Assembly (NCBI GenBank): GCA_963682055.1
Contig: OY821740.1
Coordinates: forward strand, 8,371,314-8,435,313
Direction of reading: 5' to 3'
From: Primula veris
Lineage: Eukaryota > Streptophyta > Magnoliopsida > Ericales > Primulaceae
Length of the DNA: 64,000 nt
Below are positions 13,302 through 25,154 of this stretch, piece by piece. Made by a program: the position numbers and the translations under genes. Every line of letters starts with the position of its first letter. Within the stretch, counting starts at the first letter, position 1. The notes under the pieces are model-generated. The model did no database searches. It was given only the letters and a program-made list of their open reading frames with translations, and was not told where the DNA came from.

Positions 13302-13382
13302 GGGGTTCCAAGGGGCAGAGCCCCTGGCGGGGTTCCAAGGGGCAGAGCCCCTGGCGGGGTCCAAGGGGCGAGAGCCCCTGGC
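13302..13382 (+). repeat. GC-rich 27-bp tandem repeat (about 3 copies)
   Basis: Three tandem 27-bp units start at 13302, 13329 and 13356, each with a GGGGCAGAGCCCC-like self-complementary core. A divergent fourth unit and a GC-rich tail run to about 13435. The composition stands out sharply against the AT-rich surroundings. Confidence 0.8.
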
Positions 13383-13440
13383 TGGGGTCCCGCTGCCAGG
13401 ACAGCGGGCGGGGTGCGGGGCAGCGTCCCGAGCGAAAATT

Positions 13441-13520
13441 TTTCCGAACAGTTGCTTCCTTTCCGAACAGTTGCTTGCTTCCTTTCCGAACAGTTGCTTG
13501 CTTCCTTTCCGAACAGTTGC
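13441..13520 (+). repeat. tandem repeat of CCGAACAGTTGC units
   Basis: Four copies of TTTCCGAACAGTTGC start at 13441, 13460, 13483 and 13506. The last three have a 23-bp period. They lie inside the Mutator-like element. Confidence 0.85.
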
Positions 13521-13657
13521 AAAAAATGGGACAAATATCAACAATTATTATAATTTCTATAATTAATATAAACAAACAACAAACAATTATATATAGCTAA
13601 GTGAATTATGGATTTGCATATTTTATATATTTTTCCTATTTTACAAATTGAAATTAC

Positions 13658-13684
13658 AAAAAAAAAAAAAAAAAAAAAAAAAAA
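13658..13684 (+). repeat. poly(A) run, 27 bases
   Basis: An uninterrupted run of A next to the inner edge of the right terminal repeat region of the Mutator-like element. It may be simple slippage. Confidence 0.9.
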
Positions 13685-13847
13685 TTACATACAAACCGTA
13701 CATTTAATGTACGGTTTGCATGTATTTTTGCAAACCGTACATTAAATGTACGGTTTGCATGTAATTTCTGTAAACCGTAAATTAAATGTACGGTTTGTGC
13801 GTTTTTTCAGAAAAAGTGTAGTATAAAAATCCAACCTCATTGCATAC

Positions 13848-15883
13848 TAGTCGTGCTCTAATTAATTACATTAATACATTGTTTTTGGTATTGTAATCTC
13901 AATATGGATATTTTTGGTATCATATTTTTTGAGATGATTTTTGAATTTTTGTATTCTTAAAATCCAGATTTTTAGTCAAAAAAATCTAAAAATAAATAAT
14001 CCATCTTTTTGTTAAATTTTTTGATTTTAAAAATCAGATTTTTGATAAAAAAAATTTGATAACGAACAGACCATATATATATATATACATACCGTCAACT
14101 ATTATTATATTTTTCTTATCCATAACGAAATGTAACAATAACTACACCTGCATTATACTTGGAATAGACATTCAGTGAAAACATTTTAACAGGAAGTGGG
14201 AGATTAATACATTAATCGAAGCCAAGAGTCTCTCGTTTTGCACATGATCAGAATTCAGATGGATGCGAATTTCTTTACAAATGGACTCCATTTATCTATT
14301 TTTATTCACGTTTAGTCTTCCAATCTAGTTAGCGTTGGATCATAAATTGTTCACACGACATGTGGAAAATCAGATTAAAATTTAATTAATGCCAAGTAAA
14401 ATAAAAGTGGGGGAGTCAAACAACAAAAGTTTAGATAAATCATACCAAAAGTTTTAAACCAAAATGCTTTTCTTGTAATTATGGGGTTTGGTCTCCTCCT
14501 ATCAGTAGATAGTCCTCTCTATATACCAGAATATGTTCGATTTATTCTTCTAATTAGCCTATATATATATATATAATACTATCACTAAAATGAATCTATG
14601 AACAGTACTATAAGCAGCTAAATTTGCAATTCTATAAAAGAAGGAAATTAGACTAGAATTCCCTTTCATGCCTTAGCTCCATGTCATAATCATGGTCATG
14701 AGCCATGATCGACCATAGTTGCCACCTTGAGAAAATGAAACGAGACAAGATACGCCAAAAGGAAAAAACGAACGTTAAGTTTTAAGAATTAGTTTAAAAA
14801 TTCACTTGTAAAAATAAGAAAAACAGAAAATAAGAAACCGGATTTACATTTCAAAATAGTGATTTCAAGTTTCTACTTTCTAGTGACATTGAATCAAGAA
14901 ATGCATGAATACATGGAGAAGGAAAATTTGTTTGAAGTTTGCATGATTCTCACAATTGACTTGTATTTATTGGTAATGCCAAAATAATTCTCTTCCCTTA
15001 CGACCAGAATAAGAATGGAAGAATTTTACGAGACAAACTAATGCCCAGCATCTACATTGGTATTATTAAGTTTTTATTGTTAAAACATATCACATAGGTT
15101 AAAAGTAACATTTTAAAATGCAAAGTGCACATCTTAACTCTATCTTGTGATAAACTCCACAATAGTCATTTTAGTTTCAACTATAAAATCTATTTTATTA
15201 TATTTATTTTAATATATTTTATTGTTATTATTACCTATTTTGAAATATAATATTAAAGTAACAGTGAAAGTATAATAGAAATTTGCCAAAATAAATATGC
15301 ATGATCCACCTAACATTGCTAACTTCGTTGTTATAGTTATCAAGTTTTTTAACTTTTATCCGATATAAAATGTCAAATAGGACTCCTAAAGACGACTTAT
15401 CGACTTTCAAAGGATGATTGAATAAGGCAGTTCGAGGACCACAGCTCCTCTTTCCTTTTTTCGTTTGTTTTTCCTCCAAATATTTTTAAATTTTTAGTAG
15501 GAGGTACACTTTCACTTTTCCAATACACGTTCATTTGCAATTCACTTTTAATGTAAAGAAAGTAAATGTTCACTTTTGATGTAACAAAAAAGGAAAGTGT
15601 TGTAATAATTTTCAAAGTAATTATTACTGAAAGTAAATGGAGCGGAAAATGGCACACTGATCTTTAGAAGAAATGGCATGCAAATAATAATAAGAAAAGA
15701 TCAATAGAAAACAGCAGATAAACACATAATTCGTCCATCCCAACCAAGTGATCACTTTGCATTAACTATCTTAGAAATTGTGCACTCAGATTTTCTAATT
15801 ACTTGTGATGCATTATTTTTGAAATATTGTTCACGTTCAATTCTGAGTTTCTGACCCACTTATGATAATATTTGTGCATAAAT
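13848..15883. other. intergenic region with probable small MITE remnant
   Basis: AT-rich without a supported gene. At 13880-14075, TTTTGGTATCA on the left and AAAATCAGATTTTTGATA with AACGAACAGACC on the right look like worn MITE ends. A similar AAAATCAGATTTTTGA segment recurs at about 28388. The rest shows nothing I recognise. Confidence 0.35.
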
Positions 15884-16137
15884 GGTATAGCGGTATCGGT
15901 TCGGTATCGAATTTTTTGACTACATACCGATACCATATCAAACTAGTTTGGTTTGAGAATTTTTATACCATTACCGAACCAAAAAATTCGGTATACCGAA
16001 CTTTCGGTATACTGAACTATTCGGTTGGTTCGGTTCGGTTTCGTTTTTATACCAAACTTTAGATTTTACAAGTGATTATATAAAAATGGTGCGTAATGGA
16101 AAAAAAACGTAGTATAAAATTTTAAAAGTTGTAGATT

Positions 16138-16175
<38 letters not shown>

Positions 16176-16545
16176 ACATTTTTTGTTTCTTTGCATAAAA
16201 GAGTAAACACTATTGCTATTAGATATTTCTGGTAAATGTTAAATAAAAGAAAATATTATAAATACTCACTTGAAAAATTAATATAAGTATATTATAGCAA
16301 TATTAATAATTAAGTGTATATAACTATTTTAGTTTATTTGTCTATACAGTATATTTTAATATTTCAGTTTGAATCGGTACCATACCGAACTCACCAAACG
16401 AATACCGAAACCGAACCGATTTTCAAAGATCGGTTCGATTGTACCGTACCATAACGTCGGTATACCAAACTTTTGGTACCGACTTGATTGGTTCGGTTCG
16501 AAAAACGATCGGTTGGTATAAGTCGGTAAAAAAAAGTCACCCTTA
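15884..16545. mobile_element. foldback/MITE-like repeat rich in CGGTATACCGAA palindromes
   Basis: Both flanks (15884-16055 and about 16370-16535) are built from CGGTTCGGT, TTCGGTATACCGAA and ACCGAACC motifs in opposite orientations, around an AT-rich centre that includes an (AT)n run. The last bases (AGTCACCC) resemble the CACCC-type ends of plant hAT MITEs. I could not fix exact ends or a target duplication. Confidence 0.5.
16140..16168. repeat. (AT)n microsatellite
   Basis: About 14 uninterrupted AT dinucleotides inside the foldback repeat. Confidence 0.9.
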
Positions 16546-18049
16546 ATAAATAAAGTAATTATGATAGCTACTATAGCTATTAAGATTTATGACCTTATTT
16601 TGTCAATGATTAGCCATTACCTGAGGGTTTTTAAATAAGATGATAATTCACTTTTAGTTGGACTATGCACATATATTCTTTTGAAACCCCCTAATTTTTT
16701 CCCGACATGACTTACCGTCTTACCGAGAAGTTGACAAACGAGCCCGGAGCAGTTATTAGGGTTTAGAGATCATGAAAAGAACAATAAAAGCAAAACAACA
16801 AATTGAAAATGTTCAGTTTGAGGCGGATGAATGATCCTTGAAAACGATCTCTATTATTGGGTTATAAAATCTAGGATCTTATCCACGTTCTTGTTTTGCT
16901 ATCTCCATTGTACATAACATAAAATATATGAAAAACAAAACCATAATAGTGTTTGGCCGATTATATATATTTCTTACCATTTTCTATTCCTTAATTTGTA
17001 CTTTAATCACGGCTTTACAAATTTGTCCTGCTATTTGCCAATTGGGCATGCACTTTCTTTATATAAATCCACCTAATTAATTAAACATTGCCAGCAAACA
17101 TACAGCAGCCTTGACGGTATGAACAAATAAATAGTCTTTTTGCATTTAAAAGTTGAAACTTATAAGCAGTAAGCACGTTGAATTTAAGGAAATGAATAAC
17201 AAAACCCACACCAAATCAGCAACTTTCACTAATCACTATTGATAGTTTCAAAAAAACTTGGCTTAGGGCCCAAAACGTGTTTTCGAAACCAATACAACAT
17301 ATATTTTCAAATTTCGTGTGGAAAGGAACAAGAGAATGTTTCAAAAAACATGAGGGGGACTTAAAAAAATACTAGATAGTACCTTTTATGAATTGTGACA
17401 AAATGAAAGTGAAGCTTGATCAATATAAATCGAGAAAACTCGGTTTCCGATATCATTGAATCCAACTCTATTTTATAGCTGACAACTATAGTCATTCTAA
17501 TGTAATGATACGTTCACAACTAGACACTATGACCACAAACCAAATACTTACAGAAGTCGTACTAAATTCACATTAAAAACATTAACACCTAAACATATTT
17601 CGCATTAATTTATTTCCCAGCCACACATTGATAAAGTCAGGAAACGTGATTATCTAAGCAATGAGATTATCATGTCCTATGGACTTTAAACCCTTATTTG
17701 TTTACATCTTTTACATGACACGATCGAATACGCAAGTATAATGGTCAATACAAAAATATGTCTCATTAAATGACCATTTTCCCATCATTTACAAAGCGGT
17801 CTCAATTACGAATTACGATTTCAAAAGTCACTCGTAAGCCGACATAGATCTTATTGTTAAAATCCAAAACCAATGGTCACGCAACCAAACGAAACTAAAC
17901 TTCACTAATATATGCCAACTTTAGGGTTTTTTGATAATTTAAACCAACTTGAGGGATTTTAGTGGATTTTAATTAATGTTGTCATATTGTGTACAGTACT
18001 TTCATATTTTTATTACTCCCAGCTTTGTCCCCAAATAAACCAAAACTCG

Positions 18050-18052
<3 letters not shown>
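16546..18052. other. intergenic region upstream of the first PP2C gene
   Basis: AT-rich sequence with only short open frames and no recognised gene or repeat. Confidence 0.5.

Positions 18053-18102
<50 letters not shown>
18053..18102 (+). repeat. (CT)n(AT)n compound microsatellite
   Basis: About 14 CT units followed directly by about 11 AT units, roughly 790 bp upstream of the PP2C start. CT runs often lie in plant 5' UTRs or core promoters. A CAG acceptor-like site at 18840-18842 suggests a 5' UTR intron between this repeat and the coding start. Confidence 0.85.
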
Positions 18103-18862
18103 TTATACAATTTATACATACATATACATTTTTGTTCTCAATCCCACCGCTGATAACGCTCAAATAAAACCCATATTTCAATTTTTAATCTCAGGGTTTT
18201 TATTTTCTAATTGAAGACAGCTTATTTCCACTACTGTTTATGTCTTTTTAGGTACATTTTCACTTCTCTATTGATCCCCAACATTCCTACTATTGGGTCC
18301 ACTTTATTTTTTTACCTTTTATTTATTTATTTATATAATCTCATCATCTGGGAGTAGCTATATCTATTTATAAGTTGCATTTTGTATGTGTTTGTTTGCA
18401 TGTCTTGTGCTATTATTTGTCACATTTTTAGAGGTAATTTGATTTATGTCATTTTATGTAGATGTATTTTAGTTGAAAAAAGACGTAGATCGAGTTGAAA
18501 ATTCTATGAAAATATCAAATCTTTGGTTTATTTTGGTGTATTAGGTGAAAATTTATTGTATTTATGTTGCTATTAGCTGAACTGAGTAGTGTTCTTTTAG
18601 TTTATAAGAGGATGAGAAAATGGTTTAGATCAAGGTTTGCGCTTTTATGAAAATACTGTATTGAGCTTGAAATGTGTTTTTTTTTTTTTTTGTAAAAGAC
18701 CTTTTTGGTTTCTGTCACCAGATGCAATTCTTCCTCGTTAGAATTACGATTTAATTAGTTGTACAGAAAAAAAAGTGTTTACTTTTGTCAATGTATTTTC
18801 TTAAACTGAAGAGGGTTTTTATTTAATTTTTGATATTTTACAGACTCGAAACTAGGATCATA

Positions 18863-18883
18863 ATGAAATGTGTGGACATTTAG
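18863..18883 (+). promoter_or_regulatory. short upstream ORF just before the PP2C start
   Basis: An ATG at 18863 opens a six-residue frame that stops at 18881-18883, four bases before the PP2C ATG at 18888. If the leader is spliced at 18842 as it appears, this ATG lies in the mature 5' UTR and could lower translation of the phosphatase. An ATG at 18870, in frame with the main start, would add six residues with no family match. Confidence 0.4.
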
Positions 18884-18887
18884 TAAA

Positions 18888-21800
18888 ATGAGCCAGACCA
18901 AAGTTACGAGAATGAAGTCTAGGATGCCTCTGGTTCCTCTAGCGACTCTACTTGGTCGTGAACTCAAGAGAGAGAAAGTCGAAACACCGTCTATTAAGTA
19001 TGGGCAGGCTGCTTTAGCGAGGAAGGGAGAGGATTACGTTTTGACCAAACCCGATTGCCAAAGAATTCCTGGAAATCCAGACACATCTTTTTCAGTTTTT
19101 GGGGTAAATCTTGTTCCATTTTCAGCAGATTTCATATGTACGGATATTGTAAATGTAAATACTGAAATGGGATTGTTTTGTTATAGATTTTTGATGGACA
19201 CAATGGCATATCAGCTGCTATATATACGAAAGAGAATTTACTCAACAATGTGTTGAGTGCTATTCCCGAAGGAATTAACAGGGAAGAGTGGCTTCAAGCA
19301 CTTCCTAGAGCATTAGTCGCAGGTTTTGTGAAAACCGACATAGAGTTTCAGCAAAAAGGTTCATAGTTTTGGTCTTTCAGTGCTCTTTTTCGAGTTATAT
19401 GTTTTTTGGCTGATTCTTATATTTAGTCATGGAAATTGGTGGCAGGAGAGACATCTGGGACTACTGTGACGTTTGTTGTTATCGACGGATGGACTGTGAC
19501 TGTTGCATCTGTTGGGGATTCTAGGTGTATATTGGACACACAAGGGGGTGTGATTTCTTTGTTAACTGTTGATCACAGGCTTGAAGAGAATGTAGAAGAG
19601 AGAGAGCGTGTTACTGCCAGCGGGGGTGAAGTAGGAAGGCTAAATGTTTACGGGGCAACTGAGGTAAATCACGAGTTTTTGTTGTTACTTCAATGTGGTA
19701 AAATGACTTCGTTTTCAATATCTCAAAGGAATACATATCCGTACAAAATCTGTTGGTTAGTAACATTCGCAAATATTGATTTGTAATATGTTTACTTTTA
19801 GTACTATATCAATGTGCTTTGTGTGAAGCCTGCGACTGCACCTGAACTTCCTAAATTAAAATTTCACCTGTAATATTTATATTGTTGTGAATTATTTTGT
19901 TTGCAAATCTTCTTTATTTCTGGCTTTATCCTTTTCAACATTTTTGTTATGTAACACCACTTGATCTACAAATTTCTCAAATCTTCTTTGTGAATGGCAT
20001 GAATATTGTTGTGCATATCATTTCGTCTACAAGTTCTACAAATTCCACAATTCTTCTTTGGATATGCATTACCCTTTCCGGACGCAACACATTTCGCACT
20101 ATGTTATGTTTTTCATATATGTAATTGCATGCTTGAAAGCACACCACCCATGACAACCTAGCATAATGCTCTCCTTCTCCTTATTTTACTTGTTTTTCTA
20201 ATACTTATGAACCCAGTAAACCTTGCCCGTGTTGCAGGTTGGTCCACTTCGATGCTGGCCAGGTGGACTGTGCCTTTCGCGATCGATCGGTGACACAGAT
20301 GTTGGGGAATTCATTGTCCCAGTTCCTCATGTTAAGCAAGTGAAGGTATGTATAATACTATAAGCTAAGTTTGGTTACTTACCATATTTTTATTAGTTAA
20401 TTTTTATTTCTAAGTAAATAGTATTTGGTGCAGCCACCAAAAGTATAGCAGGCATTTTTTAAAAGTATACTACTCCAAAGAAGAATACTTTTCATTTCTT
20501 TTAGATTACAGTTTTAAAGTGGTGTAAACTGTATTTTCTTTTTCAGAAAAGAATACTTTTCATCTGTTTTATAGATTAAAATCAACCACTTATGACTTTT
20601 CCCTATCTTTGAAGTTTACTTTTCACCATACATACCAGTAACTAGTAGGACTTTTAAACATTCCTGAAAGTAAATGTACTTTTGTACATCTAAAATACAA
20701 CCAAACTAGCCCATTTATGGATATATATAGTCTTCTTGCATCTAGTTTCTCGAGAAAATGTAGTTAAATCTTCTATCACTTAATTCTATATTTATCCCCA
20801 TTATTATTTTTAGCTCTCTAATGCGGGGGGAAGACTGATAATTGCATCTGATGGCATATGGGATGCATTGCCATCAGATATGGCTGCACAATCTTGCCGA
20901 GGTTTGCCTGCCGAACTTGCTGCCAAGCTGGTTGTTAAGGTAAATTTATTTTCTTGACAGTTCTACTATTTTACGTTTTCTTGATAAATCTCTTGTGCAC
21001 TTAATCCAATTCATTGTTACAGGAGGCTCTTAGATCAAGAGGTTTGAAAGATGATACAACTTGCATTGTTGTTGATATTATCCCTTTTGATCATCCGGTG
21101 ATAGTTCCAACACGGAAAAAGAAACCGAATCTGCTCAAATCAATTATTTTTGGGAAGAAATATGACAATCCTGCAAACAAGTCTACAAATAAGCTTTCTG
21201 CTGTTGGGGTGGTGGAGGAATTGTTTGAGGAGGGGTCTGCAATGCTTGCAGAAAGGTAATTAACAAATCTCCCGACCATTCTTTACTTTTATTCGGTTTA
21301 CTTTAAATAGCATAGTGGTTGATATTATGGTATTCATGTTTGAGAGTTGTTATGTTCGCTTTATATTTCAGTACAAGGTGAACAATTGGAATGTGTTTAC
21401 TTTTCAAGTACTTGTCTCATATCAAAGAATTTTTCTATTTATTTTTCGAAATAGGACTTCCGTTTTTATTCATTCATTATATTCATATAATTAGGAGCTT
21501 TAGCTAATTTAGCAAATCTCTTGGTAATACCATTAAGGTAATTGTTTATAACAAACAGTTGGCCTCTTGAATATAGTCGTTGGGTGTTAATAGTTTGTTT
21601 TTAATTGCATAAAGAGTAGATTTAACACGTTGTTGTTATTGTTGTTTTTGATAAGCAAGCACATTGCTTTCTTAGAAATGCTAAATTTTTTTATAAAACC
21701 TAGGTTCTTCTCTTATAATAAGACATTCCAAGCCTCAGAATTGAAGTATCTGTTCTTTTATATGTTTGGCAAAGAATGGCATTCACTTCTAACAGCCACG

Positions 21801-22263
21801 CTCTAAACTACCTATGCCCGATTAATGTGCAATACACATCCTTAATTGTGTAAATTATCGAAGTCTCTGATCCCTCTAGTTGAATAAGCTACCAGTAAGG
21901 TTGCTCAAAATAATATAATGTGAACAAACAAAAGATTGGCATATGGCCCAGTTAGACATCGACCCAGTTGTTTCATTTTCAAGATGAATTCCAATTTCAT
22001 TTGATGAAATTATTGGATCTTCTTTCTCAAGCTTGTCCTCTTTGGTCTACAGGCTAGGTAAGGATTTCCCCCTAGATTCAAATTCTGGGCTACACAGATG
22101 TGCTATTTGCCAAGTGGAACAATCACCAAGTGATGGTTTATCCGTAAACTCTGGGCCTTTTTTCTCTCCCTCGTCAAAGCCATGGGAAGGCCCATTCCTC
22201 TGTGCACAATGCCGGAGAAAAAAAGATGCCATGGAAGGAAAGAGAGCAACCGTGAGCGTCTAA
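18888..22263 (+). CDS. protein phosphatase 2C with Cys-rich C-terminal tail
   Basis: Mg2+/Mn2+-dependent Ser/Thr protein phosphatase of 427 aa. Exons: 18888-19103, 19187-19358, 19446-19663, 20238-20345, 20814-20939, 21023-21255, 22053-22263. Metal-site and core motifs are GEDY near residue 50, DGHNG (75-79), GDSR (153-156), DHR, SRSIGD, SDGIWD (250-255) and DDTT (290-293). Residues 358-427, mostly exon 7, hold CAIC (374-377) and CAQC (408-411), a CX2C...CX2C pair that could bind zinc. Length, N-terminus (LVPLATLLGREL) and tail match a small plant PP2C group that I recall as similar to Arabidopsis PP2C 5 and 15. I chose the ATG at 18888 because the protein then begins MSQTKV as in that group. 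Substrate and location are not evident. Intron 4 carries a MITE-like insert. Confidence 0.93.
20361..20713. mobile_element. MITE-like insert in PP2C intron 4
   Basis: The ends form a short imperfect inverted repeat: GCTAAGTTTGGTTACTTACC on the left and GGGCTAGTTTGGTTGTATTT read inward from the right. The interior is AT-rich and non-coding, with repeated AAGAATACTTTTCAT. No clear target duplication was seen. Confidence 0.45.
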
Positions 22264-22892
22264 TCTGGTAACCTAAGTAAATATTAGATTATCTTTATTT
22301 TCTCTAGCGTGCATGGCGGATTCTCTTGATATTCTTTGTTAAAGATGTGTAAGAGTAAAATAGGAATTCTTAAATCGTGAGGTATGGCTAATTGGTAATA
22401 GTTCGTGTCGATTATTGTGGTTTGTTCTTGGCTCTTGACCTGCTAACTTGACCTGCTAACTTGACTGACAAAGAATCAGAAGACGGTGTGATTGCTAATT
22501 GGATATGTAAGTAAAGTTGAGTATTTCAAGTTATATACTACTGTTTAATTTTGTTTTATTTAAGTTTATTTGCAATGCCAAGTGCTAATTAATAGGAAAC
22601 ATGCTTAGTTGAGTTAATTTGAATTTCTTTACTTGCCTATTTTTATTCTCATTAATATCATGCCTTGTCATTTTCTGAATATGTGAAGGATATATCTAAA
22701 CCTGAAGTTCTATTCTAAGAATTTTGTTTGCTGATACATTTGGCTTGAGTTTTAGAACATCAGGATTTGAATAACGATGACTTGTTCGTAAAATTAATTT
22801 TCGAGAAACTGTTCTCATCACAGATATGAGATATTGCTGTAAAATTGTTATGTAGGCAAAACACTTGCCAAAACAATAAATTAATAATAACA
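22264..22892. other. 3' flank of the PP2C gene
   Basis: Probable 3' UTR and AT-rich spacer up to the SINE. Nothing else is recognised. Confidence 0.45.
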
Positions 22893-23030
22893 TTTTTTTT
22901 TGATAATCAGAAACCCTCTTTTGGAGTTAAACCTTCTTCGCAGGCACCAGGGTTCGAATACTGATGGTGAGCGTGGTATACTCCGGTACCAACCACTTGG
23001 ACCAACCAATTGAACCAACCACTTTTGTTC
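22893..23030 (-). mobile_element. tRNA-derived SINE, about 138 bp
   Basis: Read on the minus strand it has a pol III A-box-like TGGTCCAAGTGGTTGG near the 5' end, a B-box-like TATTCGAACCC about 35 bases later, and a terminal A tract at 22893-22901. It is bounded by a perfect 9-bp target duplication, ATAATAACA on the + strand (22884-22892 and 23031-23039). Internal promoter, poly(A) tail and target duplication together make a plant SINE. A specific family cannot be named by eye. Confidence 0.85.
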
Positions 23031-23039
23031 ATAATAACA

Positions 23040-24913
23040 CCCGGTGGTAACCTTGTTTTGGGGTGTAGAATATAAATAATTAAATATATTTCTTGTAACT
23101 TGTATGGCCACTAGTGCTATTGTATCTAGAAAACAGCTGACAACCTGGGTGACAGAAGAGCACCCCATTATTAATTTATTGACCCCAGTTAGGTTTAGGA
23201 GACATTTGCTCTTGCCTCTTGTGTCATCTGTTTTCTTTGTTTTTTTTTTTTTATTTATTAAATTGATCAATGATCTTTTTTCTATTACCAAAAGATAAAT
23301 ATTGCTTTGTATATTCAATAAGTGATCCTACAGCCTCGAATCTTGCGTGCATCCAAAATTATCCATCTAATCCCCCCAAAATAGTAAACTGTAGGGTGAT
23401 AAGATAGGCGTGTCGCAAATCACAGATGCTCTGTATTTAAATTACGTCTCTGTTTGGTTCCATTAAGCCTAATTTTCTTTAGTTTTTCTGGTTTAAAAAT
23501 TGGGCTGTATGTGGTTGATCGGCTTCAAGATGAGATTTCCTGGTTCTTTGGCTTGGAAAGGCTAGGAATTTTTTGCTTGATGAATATAATTTTAATTTTC
23601 AACTCTGTAAAATCGCTTATTTCGTAGAAGGTGCAATTTGACAAACCATAAGACTGATATAATCTTGACCAAAAAAAGAGGCTGATATAATATAGGGTTC
23701 ATTTGGTCGTAACTTTGAATATATTGAAAACACTGGACTGTCTATGTTGACAAAGAAGCTGTGTTTTTAAGCTGAATCACTTGGCTGCCAGTTTCGGGTA
23801 TTAACGTTCACCCACACAAAGAACACTGCAACACTTAATGATATAAAACGATTCAAGATCCATGTTCTTATAAAAAAGAACACGCTTTATGAAGTAAAAA
23901 ACTTATTGAACTCGTGGAAATAGCTGATACGCCTCTTGAACAAGGCTTATCTCATATCTTTTCCGTTGTATAAAGTAGAATATGTGTAGTTCTGTACTGA
24001 GTGAGAGTTAAGTTAAAAGTGTTTAGAACTCGATGTTTGGAGCCGCCACTGTTAAGCTAGAATTAATAATTGCAAGATATCCAATTGAACATCTTGATAA
24101 AAGATTGGATTTACATTTTATACGGAGGTTTCGTTTGGCTGCGGGACTAATTGTCCCGGTATTAACTATCCAGTTTGTGTTGTGACATGATTTGAGTTGA
24201 AAGTCAGGATTAGTAATCCGGACAAGATTGGACTAATCTAGATTCTAATAATACAATGGCGAGTAAATATCAATGGTCAATACATTATCAATGTCGTCTT
24301 ATCCTAAAATTAACAAAACAAAAAATTCTACTACTGATGAATGTCCATTTTCCAATAAATGAAGTATAGTATTCATCCTTCCGTTGTAAAACATCCATTT
24401 TCGTTAGAATACACATCACATGCATTTATAAAATGGGCATCTATTTTGGTAGAAGGGATTACCATACATATCTGTATCATGTCGGTATAAGTTTCAATCA
24501 AATTATCAATATCAGCTTTCGGTATAAGTTCCAATTAATTTTTCTTTACGAAATTATGTGTAATTTTGATCGGCTTATAACATGTATCATAATTGTCGAA
24601 ATAAAAAATTTTAAAACTAAATCATATAATTTAATGTTTGAACTATATGATTAACTTTTACAAAATTTCATCTGACAATTTTGATACAAGTTATTGGGCG
24701 ATTAAAATTGTACGTAGTTTCGTGGGTAATTAATTGGGAACGAGAGGGAGTAATATATACAGGTGTACGTGTGTTAACGTTCAAAGAAGTAAAATAAAAT
24801 AAAAACTAATTTGGGAAACGTCATTTTAGATTCGGAAAGGATAACCCGCTTCTGGATGGCATATACCTCATTCTTTCATACTTTTTGTATTGGAAAAGGA
24901 TGAGAGCAAACTG
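23040..24913. other. intergenic region between the PP2C and first PR-10 genes
   Basis: No supported gene. MITE-end-like phrases (CTCTGTTTGGTTCCATTA at about 23448, TTTCGTTTGGCTGCGGGACT at about 24130) suggest worn DNA transposons that I could not delimit. Confidence 0.4.
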
Positions 24914-25059
24914 TGTTAGTCAAGATATGTGTTCTCTTCTATTTATTTTTTCAATTTTTCATAACGAATTTCACATCATCTAATATGGAAAAGTCCCATA
25001 TGTAAGAATTTTCAACAAATGAGTGCCCCACTCATCCTCTCTCTCAGCCTATATATAAA
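24914..25059 (+). promoter_or_regulatory. promoter region of first PR-10 gene
   Basis: A TATATAAA box (25052-25059) lies about 100 bp before the start codon, just after AGCC. Further upstream, TGTTAGTCAAGATATG (24914-24929) is repeated exactly in front of the second PR-10 gene at nearly the same distance from its ATG (226 and 214 bp). That makes it a conserved duplicate-promoter block containing a possible regulatory site. Confidence 0.6.
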
Positions 25060-25154
25060 CTTGATCTTAGTTCACTAATTTTCATCACCAACTATCTCAC
25101 TCACTCAGTCAGTACAATTTGTTCTTATTTACCATTTTGAAAAGGAAAATAATT

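Larger units (their letters stand above)
12554..13838. mobile_element. non-autonomous Mutator-like element with telomere-like inverted repeat
   Basis: A 1285-bp element bounded by 80-bp terminal inverted repeats (12554-12633 and 13759-13838) that differ at about one position. It is flanked by a perfect 9-bp target duplication, ATTGCATAC (12545-12553 and 13839-13847). The outer ends read GAGATTGGATTTTTATACTA and, from the right, GAGGTTGGATTTTTATACTA, related to the MITE at 3701-3928. The near-identical ends suggest recent movement. Inside are a telomere-like inverted repeat, a 37-codon open stretch ending at 13294 (contains SENSDDIDHINSFEKQLL) that may be a captured gene fragment, two GC-rich tandem arrays and more CCGTACATTTAATGTACGG palindromes. 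No transposase is present, so it would have to be moved in trans. Confidence 0.88.

Noticed and set aside
13219..13600. Several overlapping open frames of about 100 codons on both strands
   Set aside because: They come from the GC-rich and CCGAACAGTTGC tandem arrays, which stay open in many frames; the repeated Pro/Gly/Arg peptides are artefacts.
15231..15657. Two overlapping minus-strand frames of 80-86 codons
   Set aside because: AT-rich, no motif, no splice context; probably chance.
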